A DNA stretch of 27,561 nucleotides from Basidiobolus meristosporus CBS 931.73. Its lineage: Eukaryota > Basidiobolomycota > Basidiobolomycetes > Basidiobolales > Basidiobolaceae. The notes under the pieces are model-generated. The model did no database searches and was not told the DNA's origin. It saw only the letters and a list, made by a program, of their open reading frames with translations. This document shows positions 1-9,412 of the stretch, in pieces. Position 1 is the first letter of the stretch; each line of letters begins with the position of its first letter. The DNA is taken from positions 1 to 27,561 of the forward strand of contig MCFE01000901.1 in NCBI GenBank assembly GCA_002104905.1, in the 5' to 3' direction. Both the position numbers and the translations under genes were made by a program.

Positions 1-43
1 ATATAGGCGGGGTAATCCTTTTTAGGGAAGTGAACGCATAAGA

Positions 44-1586
44 ATGAGCACATCTGCCTGTGGGTGTCACTGTGACCCCACTACAACGTGTAGAGCAGTC
101 AATATCCCAGGTAGAGAAAGCAGTATTTTTGCTGCAAAGGAACTCAAGTTGCTCAATGTTACAGCCAAGAATTGAGCCTCTCTTGATATAACAGCAGAGG
201 AACACTGTACAGTCTTTGAAGCACAACAACAGTGCCCAAAGATAAAGCCCACAGAAAAACCTATCACTGCATGGGAGGGAGACAATGTGGTGTTTAAACC
301 AAAGCCTATAAATCAAAAGACATTGAAGATCCATGAAGCTGTTGAGTGCAATAATGAAGAGTGGGCTAATATACAAGAGGCTGTCAGAAGTCTAGCACAC
401 CATCACCTTAAGGCTGGCATACCATGGGACCATCAGGAACTCAAGGCCAAGCAGAATGCACTTGACTTGTTCCATGAGCATTATCCTGGATTCAAATGGG
501 CAAACAGATTTTGGGCCAGCATTGGTATGCTAAGAAAGTATCTTAAGAATAGCAGAAACTATCAAAGGCAGAGAACAAGGGTGCTATGGCTAAAACCAGC
601 GGCTTTCTCAAGAGCCTGTTACAAGCAGGGCTGAAAGCTCCAGACAAGCATCAAAGAGACGTCAGGCAGCTGGAAGAGTGCCAATTGAGGACAAGCAGGC
701 AGACATGGATGCACCAGCACAACATTTATCAAGGAAAAAGCGTAGTACCATTCAAGAAGCACTCAGTCAAAGTAGCAGTGAAGGACCTGGCAGTGATAAA
801 AACCAGCTGCTTTTACAGGAGCCTGTCACAACTACAGTTGAGAGCTCAAAACAAGCTGAAAAGCAACATCAGGTTCCCAGAAGAGTGCCAGCAAGGGACA
901 AGCAGGCCAAAACAGATGTGTCAGAGCAGAATTTATCGAGGAGAAGACGTAGTTCTTTACAATAAGCACTCAGACAAAGTAGCAGTGGAAGACCTGGCAG
1001 TGATAAAGGAAAAGGTAAAGGGAAAAATGTCTACCAAAGCCTGAGACAGGGAGGCATGCAAAAAAAACTGCAGTTGTTGCCAATTAGCACCATAAGCCTG
1101 GAGCAGACTGAATCCTTTTGTAGCCATGTAGAATTACTAACAAGAAAACAACTATTTTCACAAGAGTAGGAAGCACAGCCAGTTGAGCTACACTCCAGCA
1201 AGGTAGATGTGTTTGCAGAAAAAGCCAATTTGTCTACCACAGCTTCCACATCCCTCATTGTTAACAGAGTGGAGATCCCACTGACAGACAAGGCTACAAC
1301 ATCAAGAACTCAAAATACTATCACAATGCCTTCAGTGGAATTTTGGAGCATCAATAGGCACCCCAAGAAGTTGCAGCACTTCTTCATGAGCAGCGTTCAA
1401 GAAAACGCACTGGAATATTGCAAGGATTTATTGCAGAGACTGGCAGATGAGGTGCTAGACCTTGCAGTACCGGCTGAGGACCAGGATGTGTGGGAACCAG
1501 TGAATGAACAGTGGCATAAAGTTGTTGGGTTCCCACCAAAGTTGTGGAACCAAAGCATTACAGCAGAAATACTTATTGAGTGGTAG
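44..1586 (+). pseudogene. Broken unrecognised gene with an internal tandem duplication
   Basis: One decayed coding region can be followed through several breaks. It opens at the ATG at 44 (an in-frame stop lies at 23) and reads a Cys-rich start, then meets TGA at 173-175. It continues in the same frame through a Trp-rich stretch (motifs WANIQEAV, FKWANRFW) to about 580. There it slips to the third frame, where TAA at 963-965 and TAG at 1167-1169 interrupt it, and it ends at 1586 after a conserved-looking tail (EFWSINRHPKKL, WEPVNEQWHKVV). The middle is a basic, Ser/Gln-rich linker duplicated with a 207-bp period. I do not recognise the family. Its position in an island of dead retroelements suggests an old mobile-element protein, but no transposase or polymerase motif is visible. 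That it was one gene is an inference from the compatible character of the pieces. Confidence 0.45.
597..1010 (+). repeat. 207-bp tandem duplication
   Basis: Two adjacent copies, 597-803 and 804-1010, have exactly the same length (69 codons). Both begin with CAG and a variant of CAAGAGCCTGT and both end in GACCTGGCAGTGATAAA. They are roughly two-thirds identical by eye. The peptide pattern (QEPVT, DKQA, LSR with a basic run, SSSG/SSSE, PGSDK) is best kept in the third reading frame, which supports that as the original coding frame even though the second copy carries a TAA at 963. Confidence 0.75.
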
Positions 1587-1949
1587 ATTTTAATGGAGTT
1601 ACTTGTTGAGTGTGGGGTTGGGCTTAATGTTAGTGTAGGGTATAGAGACTTGTATAGGTCAATACAATTGGCAATTGAGGTACAACTGAAGTTTTAACGG
1701 AAATAAATCAATTTGTACACATGAAAAGTAAGAGAAATGGTTGAGTCAGGAAGTAAGGAGTGTGAAAAAGAGGCAGTAGCCAATCAATTTGCACAAGCAT
1801 AGGAGGTGGTAGAGTGTCTGGCATCAGAAAGTAAGCAAATTGGCAGGGAACTAGTCAAAAGCCACTTATACATTGTTGTGATGAAAAATTTTGACTAAGT
1901 TTTTTGTGAAATCTGGGGTGCAATTATTTTTCAACAGTCTCTGGATGGT
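1587..1949. other. No gene recognised; spacer in element island
   Basis: AT-rich sequence with short broken frames between the pseudogene and the minus-strand copia remnant. I see no tRNA, gene or clear terminal repeat. Homology to the copia element fades somewhere between about 1950 and 2000. A small inverted repeat (GTCCCG near 1951 and CGGGAC near 1979) sits at that boundary. Confidence 0.4.
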
Positions 1950-2705
1950 GTCCCGACAAGATCAGTACCTCTTAGTCACGGGACTTTAGCTTTGTGATGG
2001 CCTTTGGATGGGATCATCCTAATAATTTTTCAAAGTAGCTGGGGGATCAATTTTTGCTTCAGAAATCACCTGATCTTTGATCATTTTGCGCAAATAATCA
2101 AAATTGATGTGTCCAAATCTCCTGCGCAAAAACATTGGTGTTTCTTCATTTAAGTTACTTATGCTGGCTTCCATGTAGGATGGAATATACGTCACTTGTA
2201 TAGATTCTGATCTCTGATACTCAAAGCAATATGGGCACTATTTTGATCAGTGATCCTGCATCCAGAATTGCCAAAGCTAAGCTGAGCCCTTCTGCTGTGG
2301 CCTTTCTTACAGATAGTAAGTACATGGCTATTTTTGGTACATGGGGTTCTTCTTCAAAGATAAGTGTGGGCCTTACTTCACTGTTACTAAGGTTTACTTT
2401 GATAGTTTCTTCTCCCACTGCATTCAGTGTTCCAATTTCACCTATGAAAGCCTTCTTGATTGGTATTTCTTGATATTGGGCAAGAAGTTTGTTTTGGTAT
2501 GTAAAGTGTTGAGATGCTCCAGAGTCAGCATACCAAGTCTGAAAATCCTTGTTTGTGGTCATATTTGGTGCAGATATGAGTAGTCTATCCTCAGTTGCTG
2601 CAGCAATTCCATATTCACGCTTTTTCTGCCAACTATCTCTCTTTTTGAGGCATTGGTCTGATGTGTGTCCCTTCCATTTGCAGTAACTGCAAAACAAGTT
2701 GTTAT
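1950..2705 (-). pseudogene. Copia nucleocapsid knuckle, protease and pre-integrase remnant
   Basis: The minus-strand frame 2697-2221 begins with a perfect CX2CX4HX4C knuckle (CSYCKWKGHTSDQC). It is followed by the copia aspartic protease signature WYADSGASQHF and the flap-like AVGEETI. After a frame slip, 2173-2100 encodes a GAG-pre-integrase stretch (EETPMFLRRRFGHINFDYL), and a weak GHHKAKVP-like match near 1975-2005 would be the start of integrase. The Asp-Ser-Gly catalytic triad is present, but the frame is broken on both sides, so this is a relic. Confidence 0.75.
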
Positions 2706-2750
2706 TTCCTTTAACAGGCCTTGGCTACCCCCTTTGTTGGTTATCAACAC

Positions 2751-3364
2751 TTACTGAAGTATTTCTTCTTCCTTCTTATTTGTACTTGATTTTCTTAATT
2801 CTTCATCCAGGAGCCTTCCATATATGTAAATTAAGGTCAAATCTTCATCTTTGGACTTCAGGGCTGATAAAAGGCCCTGAAGCTTGTCTTTCAGGCTATT
2901 TAGAATGGTAACTATCACATCCTTGTCAACAGTTGATAAATCCACAGATTCCATCTCATCCACTAGCAGGATAATTCTGTTAATTAGATTTTTCATTTCC
3001 TCTGCTGGCAACATCTTTGTATTAAGAGATTTTTGTCAAAGATACATTTTCTTAGCAGCTGGATATGAATGGTAGGTGTCTTCTAATGCCTTCCAGGTAT
3101 TCTTTGCAGCTTTTGCTCTTGAGCATTGAATTAGCAATATGTGTTGAACATTTAGGCAAGTGCAGTTAGAGGCACCTTGATGATTCTTCTAGTACTTTAA
3201 GACATCCTCTCCCACATTTTTAGTAGGGCATCTTCTCCCATGACAATGTCCCAAAGGTTGCTTTCTAGTAGCAGCATCTTCATCTTCACCTTCCACACTT
3301 GGTAGTTAGATCCATCAAACTTTTCAGCAGAGGGAGTAATTCCAGTAATAGCAGTAGTAGACAT
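2751..3364 (-). pseudogene. Copia gag, decayed
   Basis: Starts at the ATG at 3364-3362 with MSTTAITGITPSAEKFDG. It carries the copia gag N-terminal signature KFDGSNYQVWKVKMKMLL. A stop at about 3197 interrupts it, and the same protein continues as KAAKNTWKALEDTY, then the intact stretch from 3014 (INRIILLVDEM, VIVTILNSLKDKLQGLL, LDEELR), matching the UBN2-type gag polypeptide. Gag forms the virus-like particle that packages element RNA. The nonsense changes and small frame slips make this copy dead. Confidence 0.75.
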
Positions 3365-3398
3365 TGCAGAGAGTGACAGCTTGGGGATCATAAGCTGT

Positions 3399-3745
3399 TG
3401 TAAGAGCCTTGGAGATATTGGAACTGATTGGGAGGATAAGTAGATTACAAGGTTCTCTCTTAATGATTTATTAAATGTAAAAGTAGTATTTATACTTTTA
3501 CATAGTCTTGGCATAACAACCACATGGAATACGTTTAGGAAGGTCCCAAGAGCATGTGTGCAGAGTTTGGGGCTGTTTGGACAACTTAACTGATTTCCAT
3601 GTTCTGGGTACCTGATATTTTGGTGATAATATTCCAAGTAAATCCTAACAAGGAATTTGGTCAGTATTCATCAGGATTTATAGGTAATGATCTAAGTGAC
3701 CAAGTTAGGTGAATATTTAGGTGGAATTCCGAATTTTTTACAACA
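3399..3745 (-). repeat. 5' LTR of copia remnant A
   Basis: Read on the minus strand, this 347-bp block starts TGTTGTAAAAAATTC and ends AAGGCTCTTACA, so it has the TG...CA termini of an LTR. Its second half aligns with the plus-strand block 3938-4255. Shared stretches include GGGTACCC or its variant, GTTGTCCAAA, GCACACATGC, CTTGGGACCTT, GCCAAGAC, ACATT(T/C)AATAAATCAT, CTCCCAATCA and CTCTTACA. The first third is much more diverged. A longer minus-strand frame (3637-3197) runs from inside the LTR into gag. Only the part from 3364 is gag-like. Confidence 0.8.
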
Positions 3746-3923
3746 TATCTAAGCACATGCATACTTGATATCATTTCATCTGGGAAGCTATACAGGATGC
3801 TTAACTATGTTGATGTATTGTTCTATTGGCAAAATGACTGCAGATGTATTCACAAAACCGTTAGCTGGTGACACATTTCAATATTTTAGATTGCAATCCA
3901 GCCTGGCTAATGTGGAAATTTAG
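3746..3923 (+). pseudogene. Copia RNase H C-terminus
   Basis: The end of pol is clear: KMTADVFTKPLAGDTFQYF, closed by TAG at 3921-3923. Upstream, the usual H-I-R-E-A-I-Q-D-G type segment is split over two frames (YHFIWEAIQDA in one frame), so the copy is frameshifted. The ADVFTK(P/A)L motif is diagnostic of the copia RNase H tail. No start or catalytic part remains. Confidence 0.8.
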
Positions 3924-3937
3924 TTGAGTGGGAGTAT

Positions 3938-4255
3938 TGTGGGGTTTGTAATTACACCGGAATATCTGCCACTTGAATCACAGGATATCATCTTAGAGTA
4001 TTCTGCCCAAATTCATTATTAGGACTTGGAATACTCCACCAAAATATTGGGTACCCGGGACATGCGAACATCTCGAAGTTGTCCAAAGACCTCGAAACAT
4101 TGCACACATGCACTTGGGACCTTATATTCGATGTGCTTGTCTTGCCAAGACCAAGTAAAAGTGTAAATACCTCCTTTACATTCAATAAATCATGAAGTGA
4201 AACCACATAACCTCCTTGTTCTCCCAATCACTTCCAATTTCTCCAAGCTCTTACA
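3938..4255 (+). repeat. 3' LTR of copia remnant B
   Basis: This 318-bp block starts TGTGGGGTTTGTAATTAC and ends CAAGCTCTTACA. It is preceded at 3924-3937 by TTGAGTGGGAGTAT, the polypurine tract expected directly upstream of a copia 3' LTR. It aligns with the inverted LTR at 3399-3745, most strongly over the last 200 bp. The five bases after it (ACGGA) are a candidate target-site duplication half, but the partner is not in the window. Confidence 0.8.
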
Positions 4256-6284
4256 ACGGAGGCTGGTGTCTGTCTGGATGTGATTTGCTACATAAATCGT
4301 GAAGCAACTAGATGAGTGACTAATGCACACGCAGCAAAATAATTGGGAAATCCGACTGGAATATGTTTGCAATTGGGCTCCTAAGCACCTCACTGGCCTT
4401 GCACCAGATGCGCCTATTGCCTCAAGAACCAATGGCCCAAGAATAGTTTGGAATATTGCACCGAGTGCCTTCTTGTCGATGGTCAGGACGTGTTGGTGAA
4501 TGGCTGCTTTCAATCGGAATATCCTATGAGAATCCAGGCCTAAGGTGAGACACTACCACAGGTGTATTGTCATGATACCCTTGATCATCTCTAGAGTGGA
4601 GTTGGTACTGGACAGGCATGGAAAATATGACCAAAATCTGATTTCAGTCCAAGTCACATCCCTTGCTGATATGATTTAGAGGGGCATTCATGGAGCGGAA
4701 CCTTCCAACATGCTCATAGACTACCAGTGACACTGGCCAAAGCGGCCATTTGAAAACTCGAATTCTGGCCAAGTGACGGTAAAAATGGGAATTTGTCAGC
4801 ATGAGAAGTGGAAAAAGTAGGGAAACCCATTGCAAAGCATGAAAAATCCAGGTTGGCAAAAGATGAGCCAGGCTCCTTGCACAAACTACCGATGGAGGGT
4901 AAGGTTTGTGGAGGATTTGTTTGGCATCAACTAGTCATACCGCGTCCAAAGTATAGTGAAGGTGGCCTTTCCTTGACTCATCACAAGCAAGAGACAACCC
5001 ATCAGAAACGATATCGATCACATCATATAGAGTCCCCCCATCTACGTTCATTACGGCCCACTCAACAGGTTGGATTTCCTATTCAAATTATTCATAGCAA
5101 TGTTGATCACCTACTATGGGCCAGGATCAGGGGCCCAGGTACCTAGCTGACCAAAATATTGGAAAGTGATTATCAACCTTGATGGATGTCGTGAAGATCA
5201 CACAAGTGCTCTGCCATTTTCGATAGCACTGGTGCGCACGGAAAATGACGACCGCACCATTTGGTGCCACTAGCTCGTTCACTTATCCACCTCCCCAGTA
5301 AGAAGGGATTATGGCTAGATCCAGATGCTAGACCCAGACGTAGCCGTAGCCGTAGCCACACAACCGGGCCATTCCGGCAAATGGAGGGCCAACTTTGAGT
5401 AGGTCGCGGAGGGTACGGCTGGACCCGCCTAACCACCGATTCGTAGGAAGTGGTATTGGGAATGCTAATTCCACCCATGGATCCCTGTCCCACCCAAATG
5501 AGCCCACGCCAAGATTCACTCATTTACATTCAGGTATCCCGCTGTGATGCATGGCAGTCTAATCCCCCCTCTCCCTCGAGAACCTCAATGTCTTTCAAGG
5601 CGGGCGGCCATTGGCATTTGAATCCAAGTCATGTGCTGAGGCAGTGCACCGATCCGACACCGGTCGTAGGGAGCCTTCTAAGGATTGTCTACTGAACAAT
5701 CCAACTGGACGGAATCCGGTTTCACAGCCAAGAGCGGTGTCACTAAGCCTGATGCCTAGCTCGAATAGGCATCACTTCGTCTTTCACTAGATCCAGCAGC
5801 AGCCACCAATCCTGACCCGGAATGCGTGTCTGGGGTGGCAGTTCCTATCCCGTAGCCCAACCCAGCAGTGTGCCTCTTCAACTGTTAGCTTTATATCCGC
5901 ACCAACCTCCCGCATTCCCTACCCGCCTTGTAATTAGTCACCCGCTCATTTTTGTTGGACAAGTTTTTGGAAGCCACCGTGTACATTACCACCCTAACCT
6001 TACCCTAAACTTACCCTTACCCTTGGTGTCAGTCCGCTGCTTGTCGCTCAACACCACCTTTTTGTGAAGACCCCCCCCCCTTAATGAAACAATCGCTGCT
6101 CTGTGCCTAACTGCAGATCGACTCGACCATAATTCTTGGTAAACTAGTATAGTCTGTATTTGCGCGGGTTGCCTAGAGGCCCTTGTAGAACATTTGCTCA
6201 CCAGACGACTTCGAAGCGTTTGCGGTGCTACCTAACTAACAAACCCTTATCCCCTCGACTCCACCGTCCGCGTCAAACGGAACT
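4256..6284. other. Long non-coding stretch upstream of the kinase gene
   Basis: No protein family, tRNA or element is recognisable on either strand, and the open frames are short and unlike known proteins. Visible landmarks are a GTAGCC triple repeat near 5339-5356, a telomere-like CCCTAA tract at 5991-6025, and a run of ten C at 6071-6080. The last few hundred bases must include the promoter and leader of the kinase gene, but I see no clear TATA box. Confidence 0.4.
5991..6025. repeat. Short degenerate telomere-like tract
   Basis: The plus strand reads ACCCTAACCTTACCCTAAAC then TTACCCTTACCCTT, i.e. several CCCTAA/CCTTAC units, equivalent to degenerate TTAGGG on the other strand, which is the usual fungal telomere repeat. 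It is far too short and interrupted for a telomere here. It lies about 260-295 bp upstream of the kinase start codon, so it may be an interstitial scar or a TTAGGG-type protein-binding site. Confidence 0.5.
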
Positions 6285-8165
6285 ATGAAGGTGGACTACC
6301 CACCCACCCCCAAAAGCTCTGCCGGCGAGTTCACGACCCCCTCCGTGGTCGTGGAAGAAGCACCCCCAAAGGCCATAAAACAAGCCAAACTGGGCATGGT
6401 AAGCACCGTTGCACTACCCCCAGGCAGCCATCACTTCGTCCTAATCCCTGCGGTAATTTAGGGGTTCTCCGTCCTCTACGAGGATCGCAGTCAACTGGTC
6501 AAACTGACCCGGTATTCTCAGCATTTCATAGAGCTGGATCAGAAGGTGAATAGGCACTTCCCCTCGAATTATTCCTCCGACCAGCCCTTAACCACGCTTC
6601 AGTTTAAACAGGGGTTTCCGAAGAGCCGACCTCCACTGCCCCCTCTGGAAGAACGGAAGAACCTGATCTCCCGACAATACATCCGGAAGAAATCCAACGT
6701 CGGAAAGCTCCACGACTATCTGAATCGGGTGGTTCACGACCCGAGGCTTAGGGCCTCCAAGGTTTTCAAGGAGTTCCTTTCACTGCAACAAGATGGCGAC
6801 AGCAGACACAAGAAGGAGCTGAGCATCTCTGAGGAGCTCTCCTCCGATGAAAGCCTGACCACATCACTGGCGGCCACAATGGGAGCCAAGCTGACTTTGG
6901 AGGACTTCCATCTGATCAAGGTCATAGGCAAGGGTTGTATGGGAAAGGTAAGCATTCCACTGACCCCAAGAGTCGTCAGAATCTAAGCCTTCTCTCCAAC
7001 CAGGTTTTACTGGTCCGTGAGTACGCCACAGGAAAGTTGTTGGCATTGAAGGCGATCTCGAAGGAATGGGTGATCCTACACCGGGAGGTGGAGCATACCA
7101 AGTCGGAGCGGAACATCCTGGCCACCGTCACCTCGGTTCAGCATCCATTTCTGATCCGGCTGCATCACTCGTTTCAAACGAATTCCCAGCTTTTCCTCGT
7201 GCTGGATTACTACCCTGGAGGGGATATCGCTACTCAGCTGGGGAAGTGGCACTCGTTTTCCCCGGAGAGAAGCAAATTCTATGCTGCCGAGATAGTTCTA
7301 GGTATTCAGGAATTGCACCGTCTTGGGATCGTCTACAGGTGAGCGCCGTTTCTACAACCTTAGGGCCCGGAGCCATCCATGCACTCCTCTAACCTGATTA
7401 AGGGATTTGAAACCAGAGAACATCCTCATAGCCGACGACGGGCACATCGTTCTTACGGACTTTGGCCTCTCAAAGCAACTCTCCAACAGCAACTATCAAT
7501 TCAACCCCCCTACCACAAATACCTTCTGCGGCACGGCGGAGTATCTGGCACCTGAGGTGTTAAGAGCCGAGGACTATGGGTTCCCAGTGGATTGGTGGAG
7601 TTTAGGAACCTTGCTCTACGAGATGCTCACCGGGATTGTTAGTATCCGGATAAAGAATAAGCTTCTATTTGAGGAGTTCGCCACTAATCCTGTCTGTTTG
7701 CAGACGCCGTTTTGGGCAGAAAACCATGCCCATATGTATCAACGCGTTCTGCAGGATGAGCTGGAGTTTCCAGAGGAGCTCGAGGAGTCGGCGGTGAGCT
7801 TTCTTACCGAGGTAAGTCCAGGCCGTGTGGATTCCCGCCTTATCCGTAACCTGACCCCAGCACCTTGCTAGCTACTGCACCGAGATCCACGTAAGCGACT
7901 TGGGGCAAACGGTGCGGAGGAAGTCAAGTCACATCCCTACTTCGCCGATATCGACTGGGAACGACTGTACAATAAGCAGGTGGCCAGTCCCTATGCACCA
8001 CCACTGAGTGACGAGCAGGATCTGTCGAACTTCGACGAGACGTTCCTGGAAATGACGCCGCGCCTTTCCCCACCAAACCACCACCTGAGCTCCAGTATTC
8101 AGGATTGCTTCTCCGGGTACTCCTTCACCGCAAACCACCCGCTCCAGGAAAAGTACCCGATTTAA
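6285..8165 (+). CDS. PX-domain AGC serine/threonine kinase (SGK3-like), six exons
   Basis: Predicted exons are 6285-6398, 6462-6947, 7004-7338, 7403-7637, 7704-7811 and 7872-8165. All introns are GT-AG (63, 56, 64, 66 and 60 nt), giving 523 aa. Residues about 20-145 resemble a PX domain: RYS at 55-57, a proline-rich [10 protein letters not shown] loop and [11 protein letters not shown] at its end. Residues 187-450 are a complete kinase domain: glycine loop GKGCMGKV, Lys216, [12 protein letters not shown] helix, YRDLKPEN with Asp313, DFG at 331-333, and activation-loop [12 protein letters not shown] with Thr352 as the PDK1-type site. The tail has a turn motif (MTPRLSP, about 487-493) and a hydrophobic motif FSGYSF at 506-511 (Ser510). 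This is the layout of animal SGK3, where PX binds phosphoinositides and directs the kinase to endosomes; fungal Ypk and Sck kinases normally carry other N-termini. It is inferred active. The glycine loop has CM where SF is usual. The upstream ATG is the first in frame, but exon 1 is the least certain part. Confidence 0.88.
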
Positions 8166-9412
8166 AGTGAACGAAGCCAGGCACCATGCACTCGGCCCTT
8201 CCGTACGAACGAATCGCCTTGGTTTGATACGTTTGGTCAGCCTTATTCTTCCTGCCGGATAGCCATACCACTAGTCTATACTTGCCTTCCAACTATGTTT
8301 AACTGCCTTTTAAGTCATGAATATTATGTACCATGTAACCTGTAACTAGCAAACTCGGCTGAACGCCGTTCATTAAAATCCCCCTTGAACATATTGATTG
8401 CTCTGGCGGCCTTCCATGGAATTGGCATCAGCGAGCGATGACCAGATTTACGTTACGGAATAAGGCGGCCTCGGATATCTATTTCGGAACGATCTGGCTC
8501 TGGTACTATCGGTTCCCAGCAACTCCGTAGCGATCGGCTCCTAAGAGAATTGGACCCGATCAACAACCGGAATTGGGATCCGATTCCTAGAATGACCGAC
8601 TGATCAAGCACACCCACGCTTCGCCTAATATGGCAATCCATTGTGGCTGAAAAGAACACCAATGAAGGCAGATGGCCGTACGGTGAGGTCAATCCAACAT
8701 GTCAGCCAACCCATCGATGCATCAGCCTCCAGACCCTCGACTGTTTCCTGAGGCAGGATCGACTACCCCGTCGGCATTTCACCCACAAGGCTGGAGTGGA
8801 CTCACCACCGCTTGGCCCCAGCCCGCAACTGCTTGGACGCCAGGAACTTGACCTCTGCGACGATCAACCCAATACCTCTCCTGCACTAACACCACCCAAA
8901 GCGACCGATCGGCTACCGGACACCCTCCCCACCAGCCAGGATGACACAAGGAATCCCCACCCCCCTAACGTTGTCGCTCGGCAGTCCCACGAGCACCTCA
9001 CGGATCATTGGCCAAGTGGATGCGAAGGGCTGGAAGGCGGCCATTGGAGACAGTCGCCGGGTAGACGGTAAGGGGGGATGGGATTGGTGAGTATTTCGGG
9101 ATGCTGGAAACTACACATATACATTTTTATTTGGAGAATAGGCAGAGATTAGTGGACGCGATCCATGGGATGTTACAAATTACATAGTGGGGTAAGATTA
9201 GTGTGACGGGGCGGGTCGGGATGAATGGATGGCAGAAGGACATGACCACCGAATGCGGAAGCGGTGCCGATGCGGAATGAAGGCAGGGTCGATGGGAAGA
9301 ATGCTGGGTGCGCTGGGTGCGGGTGCGGGTGCGGGTACAGGTAAGGTTGCCATGCGAATGTCTGGTTGGGTGGTTGCCGGCGAGGCTCTACATGTGAGGG
9401 GATGGTGGCTGC
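8166..9412. other. Intergenic region between convergent genes
   Basis: It holds the 3' ends of the kinase gene (+) and the glycosyltransferase-like gene (-). All three plus-strand frames are partly open across 8640-9085 because the sequence is C-rich, but none resembles a known protein, and a single splice donor-like GTAAGG at 9068 is not enough to call an exon. A G-rich hexamer run (GGGTGC-type, about 9304-9340) follows. Confidence 0.4.

Larger units (their letters stand above)
1950..3745 (-). mobile_element. Ty1/copia retrotransposon remnant A (5' LTR, gag, start of pol)
   Basis: On the minus strand the order is 5' LTR (3745-3399), gag (from 3364), CCHC zinc knuckle, aspartic protease and the GAG-pre-integrase motif, then loss of homology. 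This is the standard Ty1/copia order. Integrase core, reverse transcriptase, RNase H and the 3' LTR are missing on this side. Several stops and frameshifts make it non-functional. Just inside the LTR, the minus strand reads ACAGCTTATGATCCCC, which may be a primer-binding site complementary to the anticodon region of initiator tRNA-Met, as in copia-type half-tRNA priming. That assignment is tentative. The left end is approximate because no 3' LTR or target-site duplication is visible. Confidence 0.75.
3746..4255 (+). mobile_element. Ty1/copia retrotransposon remnant B (RNase H end and 3' LTR)
   Basis: The plus strand carries the last part of copia RNase H, then a purine-rich tract, then a full LTR. 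The upstream part is absent, because the sequence is cut exactly where the LTR of remnant A begins. The two remnants share an LTR family but lie in opposite orientations, which points to nested insertion or rearrangement between relatives. Confidence 0.75.

Noticed and set aside
586-1044. Intact 152-codon frame across the 207-bp duplication
   Set aside because: It is open in both copies, but similarity between copies is better kept in the third frame, which also continues to the conserved tail at 1209-1586. The open frame is probably accidental.
3988-4513. Two overlapping minus-strand frames, 3988-4227 and 4190-4513
   Set aside because: The first lies within the plus-strand LTR and the second starts in its flank. 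Neither resembles a protein family.
8643-9085. Overlapping plus-strand frames between the kinase and glycosyltransferase-like genes
   Set aside because: Three frames are about equally open in C-rich DNA, the longest begins with GTG, and none shows a family motif or a complete set of splice sites.
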